60,291 nt of DNA, taken from NCBI GenBank assembly GCA_902489645.1, contig CABUAW010000009.1, positions 1 through 60,291 on the forward strand. The letters are read 5' to 3'. Shown piece after piece: positions 34,019 through 42,859 of this stretch (its first letter is position 1; every line of letters begins with the position of its first letter). Both the position numbers and the translations under genes were made by a program. The notes beneath the pieces were generated by a model that made no database searches, was not told the origin of the DNA, and saw only the letters and a list, made by a program, of their open reading frames with translations. This DNA comes from an uncultured Lachnospiraceae bacterium (GTDB lineage: Bacteria; Bacillota; Clostridia; Lachnospirales; Lachnospiraceae).

Positions 34019-34796
34019 AATACATCAGGCGTTTGAGAATAAAAAAGCATTTATTGGATTTGTGACCGGGGGCGACCCGGATTTGGAAACGACGGAAAAG
34101 CTGGTTGTTGCCATGGAAGAAGCCGGAGCGGATTTGATTGAAATCGGGATTCCGTTTTCGGACCCTATTGCGGAGGGCATTGTCATTCAGGAGGCAAATA
34201 TCCGGGCTTTATCCGCCGGATGTACGACGGATAAACTATTTGATTCGGTGAAACGGGCGCGGGAAAAGGTCACGGTACCGATGGTATTTTTGACCTATAT
34301 TAACCCGATTCACACCTATGGTAAAGAAAAATTTATGCAGCGGTGTGTGGAATGTGGTATCGACGGGTTGATTATCCCGGATTTACCATTTGAGGAAAAG
34401 GGCGAACTTCTGGAGGTTTGTCAGGCGTATGGCATTGATATTATTTCTCTGATTGCGCCGACATCGAATGAGCGTATCCGTATGATTGCAAAAAAGGCCC
34501 AGGGCTTCCTGTATATCGTATCCTCCATGGGCGTGACGGGGGTGCGCAGTAAAATTGAGACGGATATTGCCGGCATGGTGAAGCTCGTGCGTGAAAGCTC
34601 GGACGTTCCATGTGCTATCGGTTTTGGAATTGCCACGCCAGAACAGGCCAGAGAGATGGCGTCAATCGCCGACGGAGCCATTGTCGGAAGCGCTATCGTT
34701 AAGCTGGTAGCCGAATACGGACGGGAAAGCATTGGTCCGGTGGCCGATTATGTGCGTTCCATGAAGGCGGCGGTCAAAGAAGCCGAAGCCAAATAA
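34011..34796 (+). CDS. trpA: Tryptophan synthase alpha chain
   Basis: 261 residues. GFVTGGDPDLETT, the catalytic Glu in LIEIGIPFSDPIAEG, and Asp in GLIIPDLPFEE are present, and STMGVTGVRS and the glycerol phosphate site GFGIATPEQA are recognisable. It releases indole to TrpB. Last gene of the operon; no strong T-run terminator follows it directly. Confidence 0.95.
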   Translation: MSRIHQAFENKKAFIGFVTGGDPDLETTEKLVVAMEEAGADLIEIGIPFSDPIAEGIVIQEANIRALSAGCTTDKLFDSVKRAREKVTVPMVFLTYINPIHTYGKEKFMQRCVECGIDGLIIPDLPFEEKGELLEVCQAYGIDIISLIAPTSNERIRMIAKKAQGFLYIVSSMGVTGVRSKIETDIAGMVKLVRESSDVPCAIGFGIATPEQAREMASIADGAIVGSAIVKLVAEYGRESIGPVADYVRSMKAAVKEAEAK

Positions 34797-34837
34797 AACA
34801 GCGGATATGGTGAATAAAATTTCATAAAAGTATCAAA

Positions 34838-34865
34838 ATAGGTATAGGCAATTGTCTATACCTAT
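34838..34865. promoter_or_regulatory. Perfect inverted repeat upstream of fruK
   Basis: ATAGGTATAG (34838-34847) and CTATACCTAT (34856-34865) flank an 8-base spacer. No T-run follows. The site lies about 50 bases before fruK and is the best candidate for an operator of a fructose-responsive regulator; none is encoded in the window. It could also act as a weak terminator after trpA. Confidence 0.55.
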
Positions 34866-34916
34866 TGTATTATCATACGATAGGTGACAGATGAAAATTG
34901 CGGAGGGAGAAAAGCC

Positions 34917-35825
34917 ATGATTTATACAGTAACCTTTAATCCGGCGCTGGATTATATTGTCCGGGTGGAGCAATTAAATACCGGGGAAGTCAACCGGGCA
35001 AAATATGGTGAAATTATGGCCGGAGGTAAGGGTGTTAATGTATCGCTGGTGCTGAAAAATCTCGGACACGAAAGTGTGGCTCTGGGCTTTGCCGCCGGAT
35101 TTACCGGGGAAAAGCTGGTGCATGATTTGAAGGCAAAGGGATGCCGGACGGATTTTATTTTTCTGGACAAAGGAATAACCCGGATTAATGTGAAAATAAA
35201 AGGACGGGAAGAAACGGAAATTAACGGCGAGGGACCGGAAATTACCACAGCGGCTGTCAAATCCCTGATGATGCGCCTTGAACGGCTGAAAGCGGCGGAT
35301 ATTCTTGTTTTATCCGGGAGTATCCCAAAGACTTTGCCGGAGGATATGTATGAGAAGTTAATTTTGCGGCAGCAGGGGAAAAAGGTCAGGATTGTCGTCG
35401 ATGCGACAAAAAATCTGCTGAAGGGAACGCTGAAATACCATCCTTTTTTGGTGAAGCCCAATCATCATGAGCTGGGCGAGCTTTTTGGAGTGACAATTTC
35501 AAACCGGGACGAAGCGGTACAATATGCGGAAAAACTGCAGCAGATGGGTGCGGTCAATGTTCTGGTGTCCATGGCTGGCGAGGGCGCGGTTCTTCTGGAT
35601 GCACAGGGGAACAGACATGTGAGCCCCGCACCGAAGGGCAGACTTGTGAACTCGGTCGGCGCCGGGGATTCGATGGTCGCCGGTTTTCTGGCGGGTTACC
35701 TGGAATCGGAAGACTATGAAAAGGCCTTTCGGATGGGCGTTGCCGCCGGAAGCGCCAGCGCATTTTCAGAATTTTTGGCAACCCGGGAGGAAACGTTGAA
35801 AGTATTGGGCGAAACTTTTAAGTGA
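34917..35825 (+). CDS. fruK: 1-phosphofructokinase
   Basis: 302 residues from ATG 34917 (GGAGGGAG site). PfkB family: TVTFNPALDYIVRVE start, AGGKGVNVSLVLKNLG, VLSGSIPKTLP, and GAGDSMVAGFLAG with the catalytic Asp. It converts fructose-1-phosphate, produced by the PTS below, into fructose-1,6-bisphosphate. Tagatose-6-phosphate kinase is a close relative, but the neighbour gene favours FruK. Confidence 0.9.
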   Translation: MIYTVTFNPALDYIVRVEQLNTGEVNRAKYGEIMAGGKGVNVSLVLKNLGHESVALGFAAGFTGEKLVHDLKAKGCRTDFIFLDKGITRINVKIKGREETEINGEGPEITTAAVKSLMMRLERLKAADILVLSGSIPKTLPEDMYEKLILRQQGKKVRIVVDATKNLLKGTLKYHPFLVKPNHHELGELFGVTISNRDEAVQYAEKLQQMGAVNVLVSMAGEGAVLLDAQGNRHVSPAPKGRLVNSVGAGDSMVAGFLAGYLESEDYEKAFRMGVAAGSASAFSEFLATREETLKVLGETFK

Positions 35826-35850
35826 CGGAAAAATGACAGGAGGATGAGAC

Positions 35851-37809
35851 ATGAGGATTGTGGATTTGCTGGGAAAAGACAGTATTCGCTTGAACGGGAA
35901 GGCTTCGGGAAAAACGGATGTCATTGACACAATGGTATCTTTGATGGAAAAGGGCGGGCATTTATCCGATATAAAAGTTTATAAGGACGCCGTATTAAAA
36001 AGAGAAGCCGAGGGGACGACGGGCATTGGCGAAGGCGTTGCCATTCCCCACGCAAAGACAGACGCCGTTTTAAGTCCCGGACTGGCTGCGATGACGCTGC
36101 CGGACGGTGTGGATTTTGAATCTCTGGACGGATATCCGGTTCGGCTGGTATTTATGATTGCGGCGCCGGATACAAAGGACAATGTACACCTGGAAGTGCT
36201 GAGCCGCCTGTCCGTATTGTTGATGGACCAGCGTTTTCGGGAGCATCTGCTCCACGCGAAATCACCGGAAGCCTTTTTGAAGGTCATTGATTTGGCGGAA
36301 AAGGCAAAGTTTTCCGGGGAGGAAGAGACTTCGGGAGAAAAATCCGGCGGCGCACCGGAAGCGGCGGGGTATCAGATTTTGGCAGTGACGGCCTGTCCGA
36401 CGGGAATCGCCCATACCTACATGGCTCAGGAGGCTTTGGAGCAGCAGGCCGAAAAGATGGGCTATCGGATAAAGGTGGAGACTAACGGTTCCGGGGGCGT
36501 AAAAAATGCACTGACCCGGGAAGAGATTGCGGCGGCGGACTGCATTATCATTGCGGCGGATAAAAATGTGGAAATGGCCCGCTTTGACGGAAAACCGGTG
36601 ATTCAAACAAAGGTGGCCGACGGTATTCACAAACCGGCGGAGCTTATCGAAAGGGCTATGGGAGGCGGCGCGCCGGTGTACCATCATCAAAACCGTGACG
36701 GCGCTTCGGGCCGTGGGCCGGAGGATGACGGCGGTGAGCGGGAAAGTGTTGGCCGGGGAATTTACAAGCATTTGATGAACGGCGTATCCCATATGCTTCC
36801 CTTTGTCATCGGCGGCGGTATATTAATTGCATTGGCCTTTTTGCTGGATGATTATCAGATGAACCCGGCAAACTTCGGAATGAACACTCCGGCGGCGGCC
36901 TTTTTTAAGACCATCGGAGGACAGGCCTTTGGATTCATGCTGCCGGTTTTGTCCGGCTATATTGCCATGAGCATTGCGGACCGGCCGGGGCTGGCCGTCG
37001 GATTTGTGGGCGGCGCTGTGGCCAATGCGGGTTATACTTTTGGAAATATCATGCATTATGGTGAAACCCTGCCTGTCAGTTCGGGGTTTCTCGGAGCGCT
37101 GCTGGCTGGCTTTTTGGCGGGGTACATTGTGCTTGGGCTTCAAAAGCTGTGCGAGGGGCTGCCGCGAAGCCTTGAAGGAATGAAACCGATGCTTATTTAT
37201 CCGGTGGCCGGTATCGGCATTGTGGGCTTTGTCGTGGTACTCGTCAATCCGGTTGTCGGCGCAATGAATACGGGAATGAATCAGGCGCTGGCCTCCATGG
37301 GCGGTACAAGCAAGGTTTTTCTCGGAGCGGTTCTCGGTGGAATGATGTCCATCGATATGGGCGGACCTTTTAACAAAGCGGCTTATGTTTTCGGGACGGC
37401 TTCATTGGCCAGCGAGGGTTTTGATATTATGGCGGCGGTTATGGCCGGGGGCATGGTGCCGCCGATTGCGGTGGCCCTGTGTGCCACATTTTTTAAAAAC
37501 CGTTTCACCAAAAAAGAACGGCAGTCAGCTTATGTGAACTATGTGATGGGGCTGGCCTTTATCTCGGAAGGAGCCATTCCTTATGCGGCGGCCGACCCTC
37601 TGCGGGTAATTCCGTCATGCATTATCGGTTCGGCCGTGTCGGGGGCGTTGTCCATGATTTTTAATTGCGGATTACGCGCGCCCCACGGAGGCATTTTTGT
37701 CATACCGACAGTGAGTCATCCGTTCCAATATCTCGTGGCCATCGCGGCGGGCGCCGTTGTCGGCGGTCTTTTGATGGGAATTTTAAAGAAACCTGTGAGT
37801 GAAAATTAA
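35851..37809 (+). CDS. fruA: Fructose PTS transporter, EIIABC fusion
   Basis: 652 residues. EIIA domain (~1-145) with phospho-His in GVAIPHAKTDAV; EIIB (~172-265) with phospho-Cys in AVTACPTGIAHTYMAQEAL; EIIC (~305-645) with several membrane segments and LIALAFLLDDY, GAIPYAAADP and GGIFVIPTVSHPFQYL. It imports fructose and makes fructose-1-phosphate. A low-complexity linker (~270-300) joins B and C. The EIIA accepts phosphate from an HPr, probably the one next door. Confidence 0.92.
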   Translation: MRIVDLLGKDSIRLNGKASGKTDVIDTMVSLMEKGGHLSDIKVYKDAVLKREAEGTTGIGEGVAIPHAKTDAVLSPGLAAMTLPDGVDFESLDGYPVRLVFMIAAPDTKDNVHLEVLSRLSVLLMDQRFREHLLHAKSPEAFLKVIDLAEKAKFSGEEETSGEKSGGAPEAAGYQILAVTACPTGIAHTYMAQEALEQQAEKMGYRIKVETNGSGGVKNALTREEIAAADCIIIAADKNVEMARFDGKPVIQTKVADGIHKPAELIERAMGGGAPVYHHQNRDGASGRGPEDDGGERESVGRGIYKHLMNGVSHMLPFVIGGGILIALAFLLDDYQMNPANFGMNTPAAAFFKTIGGQAFGFMLPVLSGYIAMSIADRPGLAVGFVGGAVANAGYTFGNIMHYGETLPVSSGFLGALLAGFLAGYIVLGLQKLCEGLPRSLEGMKPMLIYPVAGIGIVGFVVVLVNPVVGAMNTGMNQALASMGGTSKVFLGAVLGGMMSIDMGGPFNKAAYVFGTASLASEGFDIMAAVMAGGMVPPIAVALCATFFKNRFTKKERQSAYVNYVMGLAFISEGAIPYAAADPLRVIPSCIIGSAVSGALSMIFNCGLRAPHGGIFVIPTVSHPFQYLVAIAAGAVVGGLLMGILKKPVSEN

Positions 37810-37823
37810 AGGAGTAAAAGAAT

Positions 37824-38081
37824 ATGAAAGAGTTTAAATATGTGATTCAGGATGCGCAGGGAATTCATGCCAGACCGGCGGGAATTCTTGTAAAGGCTGC
37901 GGGAGAATTTAAAAGCGATATACGTATTCGGAAAAATGGCAATCAGGGAGATTTAAAACGGATTTTTGGAGTTATGGGCCTCTGCGCGAGAAAGGGCGAC
38001 GAAATTACCGTGACGGCCGAAGGCGAAGATGAGGAAGAAGCGATAGAAAAAATCGAAGCGCTGCTTAAAGAAAATTTATAA
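37824..38081 (+). CDS. HPr with His15 but Arg46 instead of Ser46
   Basis: 85 residues. GIHARPAGILVK gives the phospho-His15, Arg17 and Pro18 needed for phosphate transfer from Enzyme I to EIIA. The regulatory site usually reads KSIMGVMSL, but here it reads KRIFGVMGL, so position 46 is Arg. HPr kinase could not phosphorylate it and CcpA would not use it as a cofactor. It follows fruA by 15 bases in the same operon. It is probably a fructose-dedicated carrier free of carbon-catabolite control (compare FPr). A second HPr-like gene lies at 53471. Confidence 0.85.
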   Translation: MKEFKYVIQDAQGIHARPAGILVKAAGEFKSDIRIRKNGNQGDLKRIFGVMGLCARKGDEITVTAEGEDEEEAIEKIEALLKENL

Positions 38082-38134
38082 AGTATGAAAAGGCAAAAGT
38101 ATGGCGATATTTACTTTATTTGTCAGCAAAAATG

Positions 38135-38143
38135 TGGTAAAAT
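38135..38143 (+). promoter_or_regulatory. Extended -10 upstream of the lipoprotein gene
   Basis: TGGTAAAAT (38135-38143) is an extended -10; a weak -35 (TTTATT) lies 17 bases upstream. Transcription would start near 38150, about 23 bases before the ATG. Confidence 0.45.
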
Positions 38144-38172
38144 AATCTCATATTATGAAGGAGGAAAAGGGT

Positions 38173-39036
38173 ATGAGAAAAAAGACTGCATGGCTTTTAG
38201 TCATCGTGATGCTTTTGTCCGCTGCGTTATTTGGGGGCTGCAGTAAAGAAAAAGTGACGGCGGAAAGCCTTGTAAAGGAAGCCAACGAAAACATGGAAAA
38301 GGTAAAATCCTTTACCGGAGATATGGATATGGAGATGTCAATGGATTTATCATCGGAAGGCATTTCCATGAATATGGATATAGGAATGGAAGGAACCTTT
38401 GAAGGTACGACAGAACCTGAAATTTTCCATATGCAGGGTACGATGGACATGTCCCTGCTGGGATTGTCGATGGACATGGATGTGTATACCCAGGTGGACG
38501 GGGATAAGGCAATCTCTTATATAAACATTATGAATGAATGGATGAAGAGCGAGACAGAGGTTGATGAGAGCAGTATGCAGGATATGTATACAGTGGCCGG
38601 TGACGGCAAGGATATGACGCTGGCTCAGGAGACGGAAAAGATTGGTGACCGGGAGGTTTATGTACTCACATCGACAATTACCGGCGAAGAGTTTGAACAG
38701 ATTATGGGCGTCATGGATACAGTGACCGAAGGCCTCGGCGAGGTTGACTTCTCTACGATGCAGGCGGATGTAACGATGAAAATTTATAAAGATACCGTTC
38801 TTCCGGCTTCTGTAAGTATTGAAATGGCGGACAGCGGCGAAGGCATTGAAACCGAAGGCATGACGATTAAATTTAACAACATTTCCGTAGTTATGAATTA
38901 CACAGACTTTGACAGCATTGACAGCATTACAATTCCTGATGAAGCATTGGCCGCATCCTCCGTTGATGCGGAGAACCTTTTGGAAGAAGAGGAATCTCTG
39001 CTGGAATCTGAAACGGCCGAAACGCAGGCTCAGTAA
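38173..39036 (+). CDS. LppX/DUF6612-like lipoprotein
   Basis: 287 residues from ATG 38173; AAGGAGG (38157-38163) rules out the ATG at 38155. Signal peptide with lipobox LFGGC, then a beta-rich domain with repeated Met/Asp-rich strands (DMDMEMSMDL, GISMNMDIGMEG, TMDMSLLGLSMDMDVYTQ), resembling the DUF6612 / LppX-type clostridial lipoproteins. They are thought to bind hydrophobic ligands, but this is not proven for this protein. It has its own promoter and terminator, so it is a single-gene unit. Confidence 0.7.
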   Translation: MRKKTAWLLVIVMLLSAALFGGCSKEKVTAESLVKEANENMEKVKSFTGDMDMEMSMDLSSEGISMNMDIGMEGTFEGTTEPEIFHMQGTMDMSLLGLSMDMDVYTQVDGDKAISYINIMNEWMKSETEVDESSMQDMYTVAGDGKDMTLAQETEKIGDREVYVLTSTITGEEFEQIMGVMDTVTEGLGEVDFSTMQADVTMKIYKDTVLPASVSIEMADSGEGIETEGMTIKFNNISVVMNYTDFDSIDSITIPDEALAASSVDAENLLEEEESLLESETAETQAQ

Positions 39037-39054
39037 GCATTTAAAGTTTTTAGA

Positions 39055-39085
39055 GATGGGGACAGTGAAAACTGTCCTCATTTTT
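39055..39085 (+). terminator. Terminator after the lipoprotein gene
   Basis: GGACAGT (39060-39066) pairs with ACTGTCC (39071-39077) around GAAA, extended by weaker pairs on both sides, followed by TTTTT. Confidence 0.8.
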
Positions 39086-39116
39086 AATGTTCACATATTT
39101 TTATTTTTGTAATATC

Positions 39117-39125
39117 GTGGTAAAA
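39117..39125 (+). promoter_or_regulatory. Extended -10 of the MATE gene
   Basis: TGGTAAAAT is an extended -10, the same type as at 38135. It covers the ATG at 39125, which therefore cannot be the start of this transcript and supports the ATG at 39164. Confidence 0.5.
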
Positions 39126-39163
39126 TGAGAAGGAAATGTAAAAGAATAGGAAGTGCAGTACAT

Positions 39164-40510
39164 ATGTCATCTGGACAGGTAGATTTCAGCGGCGAAAATG
39201 TCCGCCGCAATGTGTTGGCGGTGGCGGCTCCGATGCTGGTGGCTCAGATTGTCAACTTACTTTATAATATTGTAGACCGGATTTATATAGGAAAGATTCC
39301 CGGCGAGGGAATGATTGCTTTGGCCGGCCTGGGGCTTTGTTTTCCGGTCATCACGATGGTCACCGCTTTTGCAAATTTGTTCGGTCTGGGCGGTGCGCCG
39401 TTGTGTTCCATTGCCCGGGGCAAAAAGGATGCGGAAGGCGCGCGGAAGGTGATGAATAATGCCTTTTTTATGCTTATTTTAACCGGAATTTGCATTACGG
39501 TTTTCGGAATTGCCTTCCACAAACCGATACTTTATCTGTTTGGCGCCAGTGACGCGACGTATCCTTATGCGGCCGGATATATGATTATTTATCTTTTGGG
39601 AACCGTTTTTGTTATGATTTCGCTTGGCATGAATCCGTATATCAACAGCCAGGGATTTGCAAAAACGGGTATGCAGACGGTAACTTTGGGCGCCGTGAGC
39701 AATTTGATTCTGGACCCGATTTTTATTTTTGTCTTTCATCTCGGTGTGCCGGGAGCGGCCATCGCGACGATTATTTCCCAGTTTTTTTCAGCCGTCTGGG
39801 TGCTTAAGTTCCTGACCGGAAAAAAAGCGGAATTGACGCTTTCCTTTCGAGGATTTCGGCCGGATTGGGCCTGTATATTTGAAATCGCAAAGCTGGGAAC
39901 GTCAACCTTTGTGATGTCTTTTACAAACGGGATTGTTCAGGTGGTCTGCAATGCGATGCTTTCCGTGTATGGCGGCGACCTTTACATCAGCGTTATGACG
40001 GTCATTAATTCCATCCGTGAAATTGCTCAGACACCGGTTATGGCTGTCGCCGACGGTTCCTCGCCGATTATCAGCTATAATTATGGCGCCCAGAAGTATG
40101 ATTTGATGAAAAAGGCGATTCGGTTTATGACCCAGATTTGTTTTGCCTATTCACTTGTCATCTGGGGGTTGATTTCTGCATTTCCGGAGTTATTTATACG
40201 GATTTTTAATCAGGATGCGGAATTAATTACGGCGGCGGTGCCGTCGCTTCATATTTACTTTTTTGGTTTCTTTATGATGGCTTTCCAGTTTACCGGCCAA
40301 TGTGTATTTAAGGCGTTAAATAAGGCGCCCCAGGCCGTATTTTTCTCCATATTGAGAAAAGCCGTTATTGTGGCGCCGCTGACCATTATTCTGCCGCGGA
40401 TTGGCGGTTTGGGTGTGGTCGGCGTGTTTATGGCCGAACCGATTTCAAACTTCATCGGAGGTCTGGCCTGCTATATAACCATGCAGTGTACAGTGCTTCG
40501 GAAGCTCTAG
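39164..40510 (+). CDS. MATE family efflux transporter
   Basis: 448 residues from ATG 39164 (AGGAAG site, and the promoter overlaps the earlier ATG). Twelve hydrophobic segments in two similar halves: NVLAVAAPMLVAQIVNLLYNIVDRIYIG in the first, ISVMTVINSIREIAQTPVMAVADGSSPIISYNYGA in the second. It exports drugs or metabolites using a proton or sodium gradient. The exact substrate cannot be predicted. Ends 12 bases before a converging CYTH gene. Confidence 0.85.
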   Translation: MSSGQVDFSGENVRRNVLAVAAPMLVAQIVNLLYNIVDRIYIGKIPGEGMIALAGLGLCFPVITMVTAFANLFGLGGAPLCSIARGKKDAEGARKVMNNAFFMLILTGICITVFGIAFHKPILYLFGASDATYPYAAGYMIIYLLGTVFVMISLGMNPYINSQGFAKTGMQTVTLGAVSNLILDPIFIFVFHLGVPGAAIATIISQFFSAVWVLKFLTGKKAELTLSFRGFRPDWACIFEIAKLGTSTFVMSFTNGIVQVVCNAMLSVYGGDLYISVMTVINSIREIAQTPVMAVADGSSPIISYNYGAQKYDLMKKAIRFMTQICFAYSLVIWGLISAFPELFIRIFNQDAELITAAVPSLHIYFFGFFMMAFQFTGQCVFKALNKAPQAVFFSILRKAVIVAPLTIILPRIGGLGVVGVFMAEPISNFIGGLACYITMQCTVLRKL

Positions 40511-40521
40511 CTTTTGAAAAA

Positions 40522-40968
40522 CTACAGCTTTTGGCTCAGAGTGCTGTTGTGATATTCGGTTGAAAAGGTCACATCTTTTCCGAAATACTTTGGGGGCTGG
40601 AAGCTTTCGGCCTCCTCCATCGTCGGAAATTCCACTTCAGCCAGAATCAAGCCTTCAAATTTTCCATGAAACACATCGATTTCGATGGTCAGATGGTCAC
40701 CGAGAGGAATGTTATACCGCGTCTTTGTCAGTACATTCCCGTCGGCTTTTTCAAGCAGATGGGCGTAGGCTTTGGCATTGAGCGGCAGATTATATTCCTC
40801 GCGGGCCATCAGACCCTTTGATTTATAGGTCAGATAATATTCTTCATCCTGCCGGCGGATACGAACCACCGGCTCTGTATTCAAATAAGCCTGTTCAATT
40901 TCATGGCTCGGATAAGCCGTCACATCAAAAGGCAGTTCGCCGATTAAATACTTTCTTTCAATTTCCAT
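40522..40968 (-). CDS. CYTH-domain protein (inorganic triphosphatase-like)
   Basis: 148 residues. It begins MEIERKYLI, the ExExK signature of CYTH enzymes, followed by alternating charged strands (VVRIRRQDEEYYLTYKSKG, TIEIDVFHGKFEGLILAEVEF) that form the triphosphate tunnel. Likely hydrolyses triphosphates or acts on a related nucleotide. It stands alone on the minus strand. Confidence 0.85.
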   Translation of the reverse strand: MEIERKYLIGELPFDVTAYPSHEIEQAYLNTEPVVRIRRQDEEYYLTYKSKGLMAREEYNLPLNAKAYAHLLEKADGNVLTKTRYNIPLGDHLTIEIDVFHGKFEGLILAEVEFPTMEEAESFQPPKYFGKDVTFSTEYHNSTLSQKL

Positions 40969-41126
40969 AAAACATCCTGCTTTCCAAAAGAATTTTTAAG
41001 AAAAATTTCTTCTTATAGTATATCCAAACCGCCTAGAAATTTCCATCATAAAATTTTAAAGTCGGCAGATAATAGTATCAGAATAAGTCAGGGTTACTTA
41101 TTCGAAATTATTTGGAGGTGAAAGAT

Positions 41127-41351
41127 ATGTCTAATTCAACAGGAACAGGTTCCAACGGAAGCCGTATGGAAGTGCCGCAGGCTAAAGACGCAATGGACAA
41201 ATTCAAAATGGAAGTCGCAGGCGAACTCGGTGTAAATCTGAAGAGCGGTTACAACGGCGATTTAACATCTGCGGAAGCAGGTTCTATCGGCGGCGAAATG
41301 GTTCGTCAGATGATTCGCAGACAGGAAGAACAGATGTCCGGTCAGGAATAA
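41127..41351 (+). CDS. Alpha/beta-type small acid-soluble spore protein
   Basis: 74 residues from ATG 41127 (TTGGAGGTGA before it). It has the family hallmarks: MDKFKMEVAGELGVNL, where GPR protease cuts in germination, and the second conserved block GDLTSAEAGSIGGEMVRQMI. Coats and protects DNA in the spore. This shows the host forms endospores. It should be expressed in the forespore; no clear sigma-G promoter could be assigned by eye. Confidence 0.92.
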   Translation: MSNSTGTGSNGSRMEVPQAKDAMDKFKMEVAGELGVNLKSGYNGDLTSAEAGSIGGEMVRQMIRRQEEQMSGQE

Positions 41352-41382
41352 TATTTCTTCTAAAAAACCAGGGTTAGGTAAG

Positions 41383-41435
41383 AACAGTCTCTGAAAATCC
41401 GGTGTGAAAATATCGGTTTCCGGGGACTGTTTTTA
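41383..41435 (+). terminator. Terminator after the SASP gene
   Basis: AACAGTC (41383-41389) pairs with GACTGTT (41425-41431), with inner CCGG/CCGG-type pairing, followed by a T-run. Confidence 0.75.
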
Positions 41436-41461
41436 TCATTAAATTTTTTCAAATTCGCCTA

Positions 41462-41490
41462 TTTACATATGACTTTTCATATTATATACT
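41462..41490 (+). promoter_or_regulatory. Promoter of trigger factor
   Basis: TTTACA (41462-41467), 17 bases, TATACT (41485-41490). It lies 65 bases upstream of the tig ATG and drives the tig-clpP-clpX block. Confidence 0.75.
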
Positions 41491-41554
41491 ATAGATTAGA
41501 GTGCGTAAAAATGCTCTCATGCATTTTGCCTAATTAAGGAGGAATAGAAATACA

Positions 41555-42829
41555 ATGAGTGTACAGGTAGAAAAGTTAGAAAACAATATGGCAAAACTGA
41601 CCATTGAAGTAGCTGCTGAGGAATTTGTTGCTGCAACGGCGAAGGCTTATCATAAAAATAAAAATCAGATTTCTGTACAGGGCTTCAGAAAAGGTAAAGC
41701 ACCACAGGCAATTATCGAAAAACTTTACGGAGCAAGCATTTTCTATGAAGATGCGGCAAATGATTTGATTCCTGGCGCCTATGAGGCGGCCGCTAAGGAA
41801 TCCGGGCTGGATATCACATCCTATCCGACGATTGATGTTGTACAGGTTGAAAAGGGCAAACCATTTATTTTCACAGCCGAAGTTGCTTTGAGACCGGAAG
41901 TTGAGCTGGGCGAATACAAAGGCGTTGAAATCGAAAAGGTCAGCGCTGAAGTTACGGAAGAAGATATTGAAGCTGAAATCAAAAAGGTTCAGGAACAGAA
42001 CGCCAGAGAGATTACCGTTGACCGTCCGGCCGAAAACGGCGACACAGTGATGATTGACTATGAAGGTTCTGTAAACGGCGAATTGTTTGAGGGTGGTTCC
42101 GCAGAAGGCTATGGCCTTGTTCTCGGTTCCGGTTCCTTTATTCCGGGCTTTGAGGAACAGCTTGTCGGCGCTTCGGCCGGTTCCGATGTGGACGTTCATG
42201 TGACATTCCCGGAGACCTATCATGCAGAGGATTTGGCCGGAAAAGAAGCTTTATTCAAAGTTAAAGTTCATGAAGTTAAAACAAAAGATTATCCAATCGT
42301 AGATGATGAATTTGCACAGGATGTTTCTGATTTTGATACATTGGAAGAATATAAAGAGGATTTGAAGAAGAGCCTGGCAGAGAAAAAAGCTCAGGAAGCT
42401 AAAGCTGAAAAACAGCAGAAAGTTATGGATGTTGTTGTCGGCAATGCAAAAATGGATATTCCGGAAGCTATGGTTCGCAAGAGTACAGATGATATGATGA
42501 ACCAGTATGCTCAGGAACTGAGCGCACAGGGTCTCAGCATGGATGTTTACTTCAAATATACAGGTATGACACCGCAGCAGCTCGCTGAGCAGTTAAAACC
42601 TCAGGCATTGGCAAATATTAAGAATCGTCTTGTTCTTGACGCCATTGTTGCCGCTGAGAAGATTGAAATTACAGATGAGGAAATTGAGGCTGAAATCCAG
42701 AGACTTGCTGAATCCTGGAGCATGGAAGCAGATAAAGTCAGAGAATACATGGACGTAGATTTGATGAGAAATGATATGTCCGCACAGAAAGCGCTCGAAA
42801 TGATTACGGACGCAGCAGTAGAAAAATAA
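41555..42829 (+). CDS. tig: Trigger factor
   Basis: 424 residues, AAGGAGG site. N-terminal ribosome-binding domain with the GFRKGKAP signature (VQGFRKGKAPQAIIEK), central FKBP-type isomerase domain (NGDTVMIDYEGSVNGELFEGG ... FIPGFEEQLVGAS), and a helical C-terminal chaperone domain. Folds nascent proteins at the ribosome. Usual partner of clpP-clpX in this order. Confidence 0.95.
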   Translation: MSVQVEKLENNMAKLTIEVAAEEFVAATAKAYHKNKNQISVQGFRKGKAPQAIIEKLYGASIFYEDAANDLIPGAYEAAAKESGLDITSYPTIDVVQVEKGKPFIFTAEVALRPEVELGEYKGVEIEKVSAEVTEEDIEAEIKKVQEQNAREITVDRPAENGDTVMIDYEGSVNGELFEGGSAEGYGLVLGSGSFIPGFEEQLVGASAGSDVDVHVTFPETYHAEDLAGKEALFKVKVHEVKTKDYPIVDDEFAQDVSDFDTLEEYKEDLKKSLAEKKAQEAKAEKQQKVMDVVVGNAKMDIPEAMVRKSTDDMMNQYAQELSAQGLSMDVYFKYTGMTPQQLAEQLKPQALANIKNRLVLDAIVAAEKIEITDEEIEAEIQRLAESWSMEADKVREYMDVDLMRNDMSAQKALEMITDAAVEK

Positions 42830-42859
42830 TCAGCCCGACTTTTAACAGGAGGAATGAAA

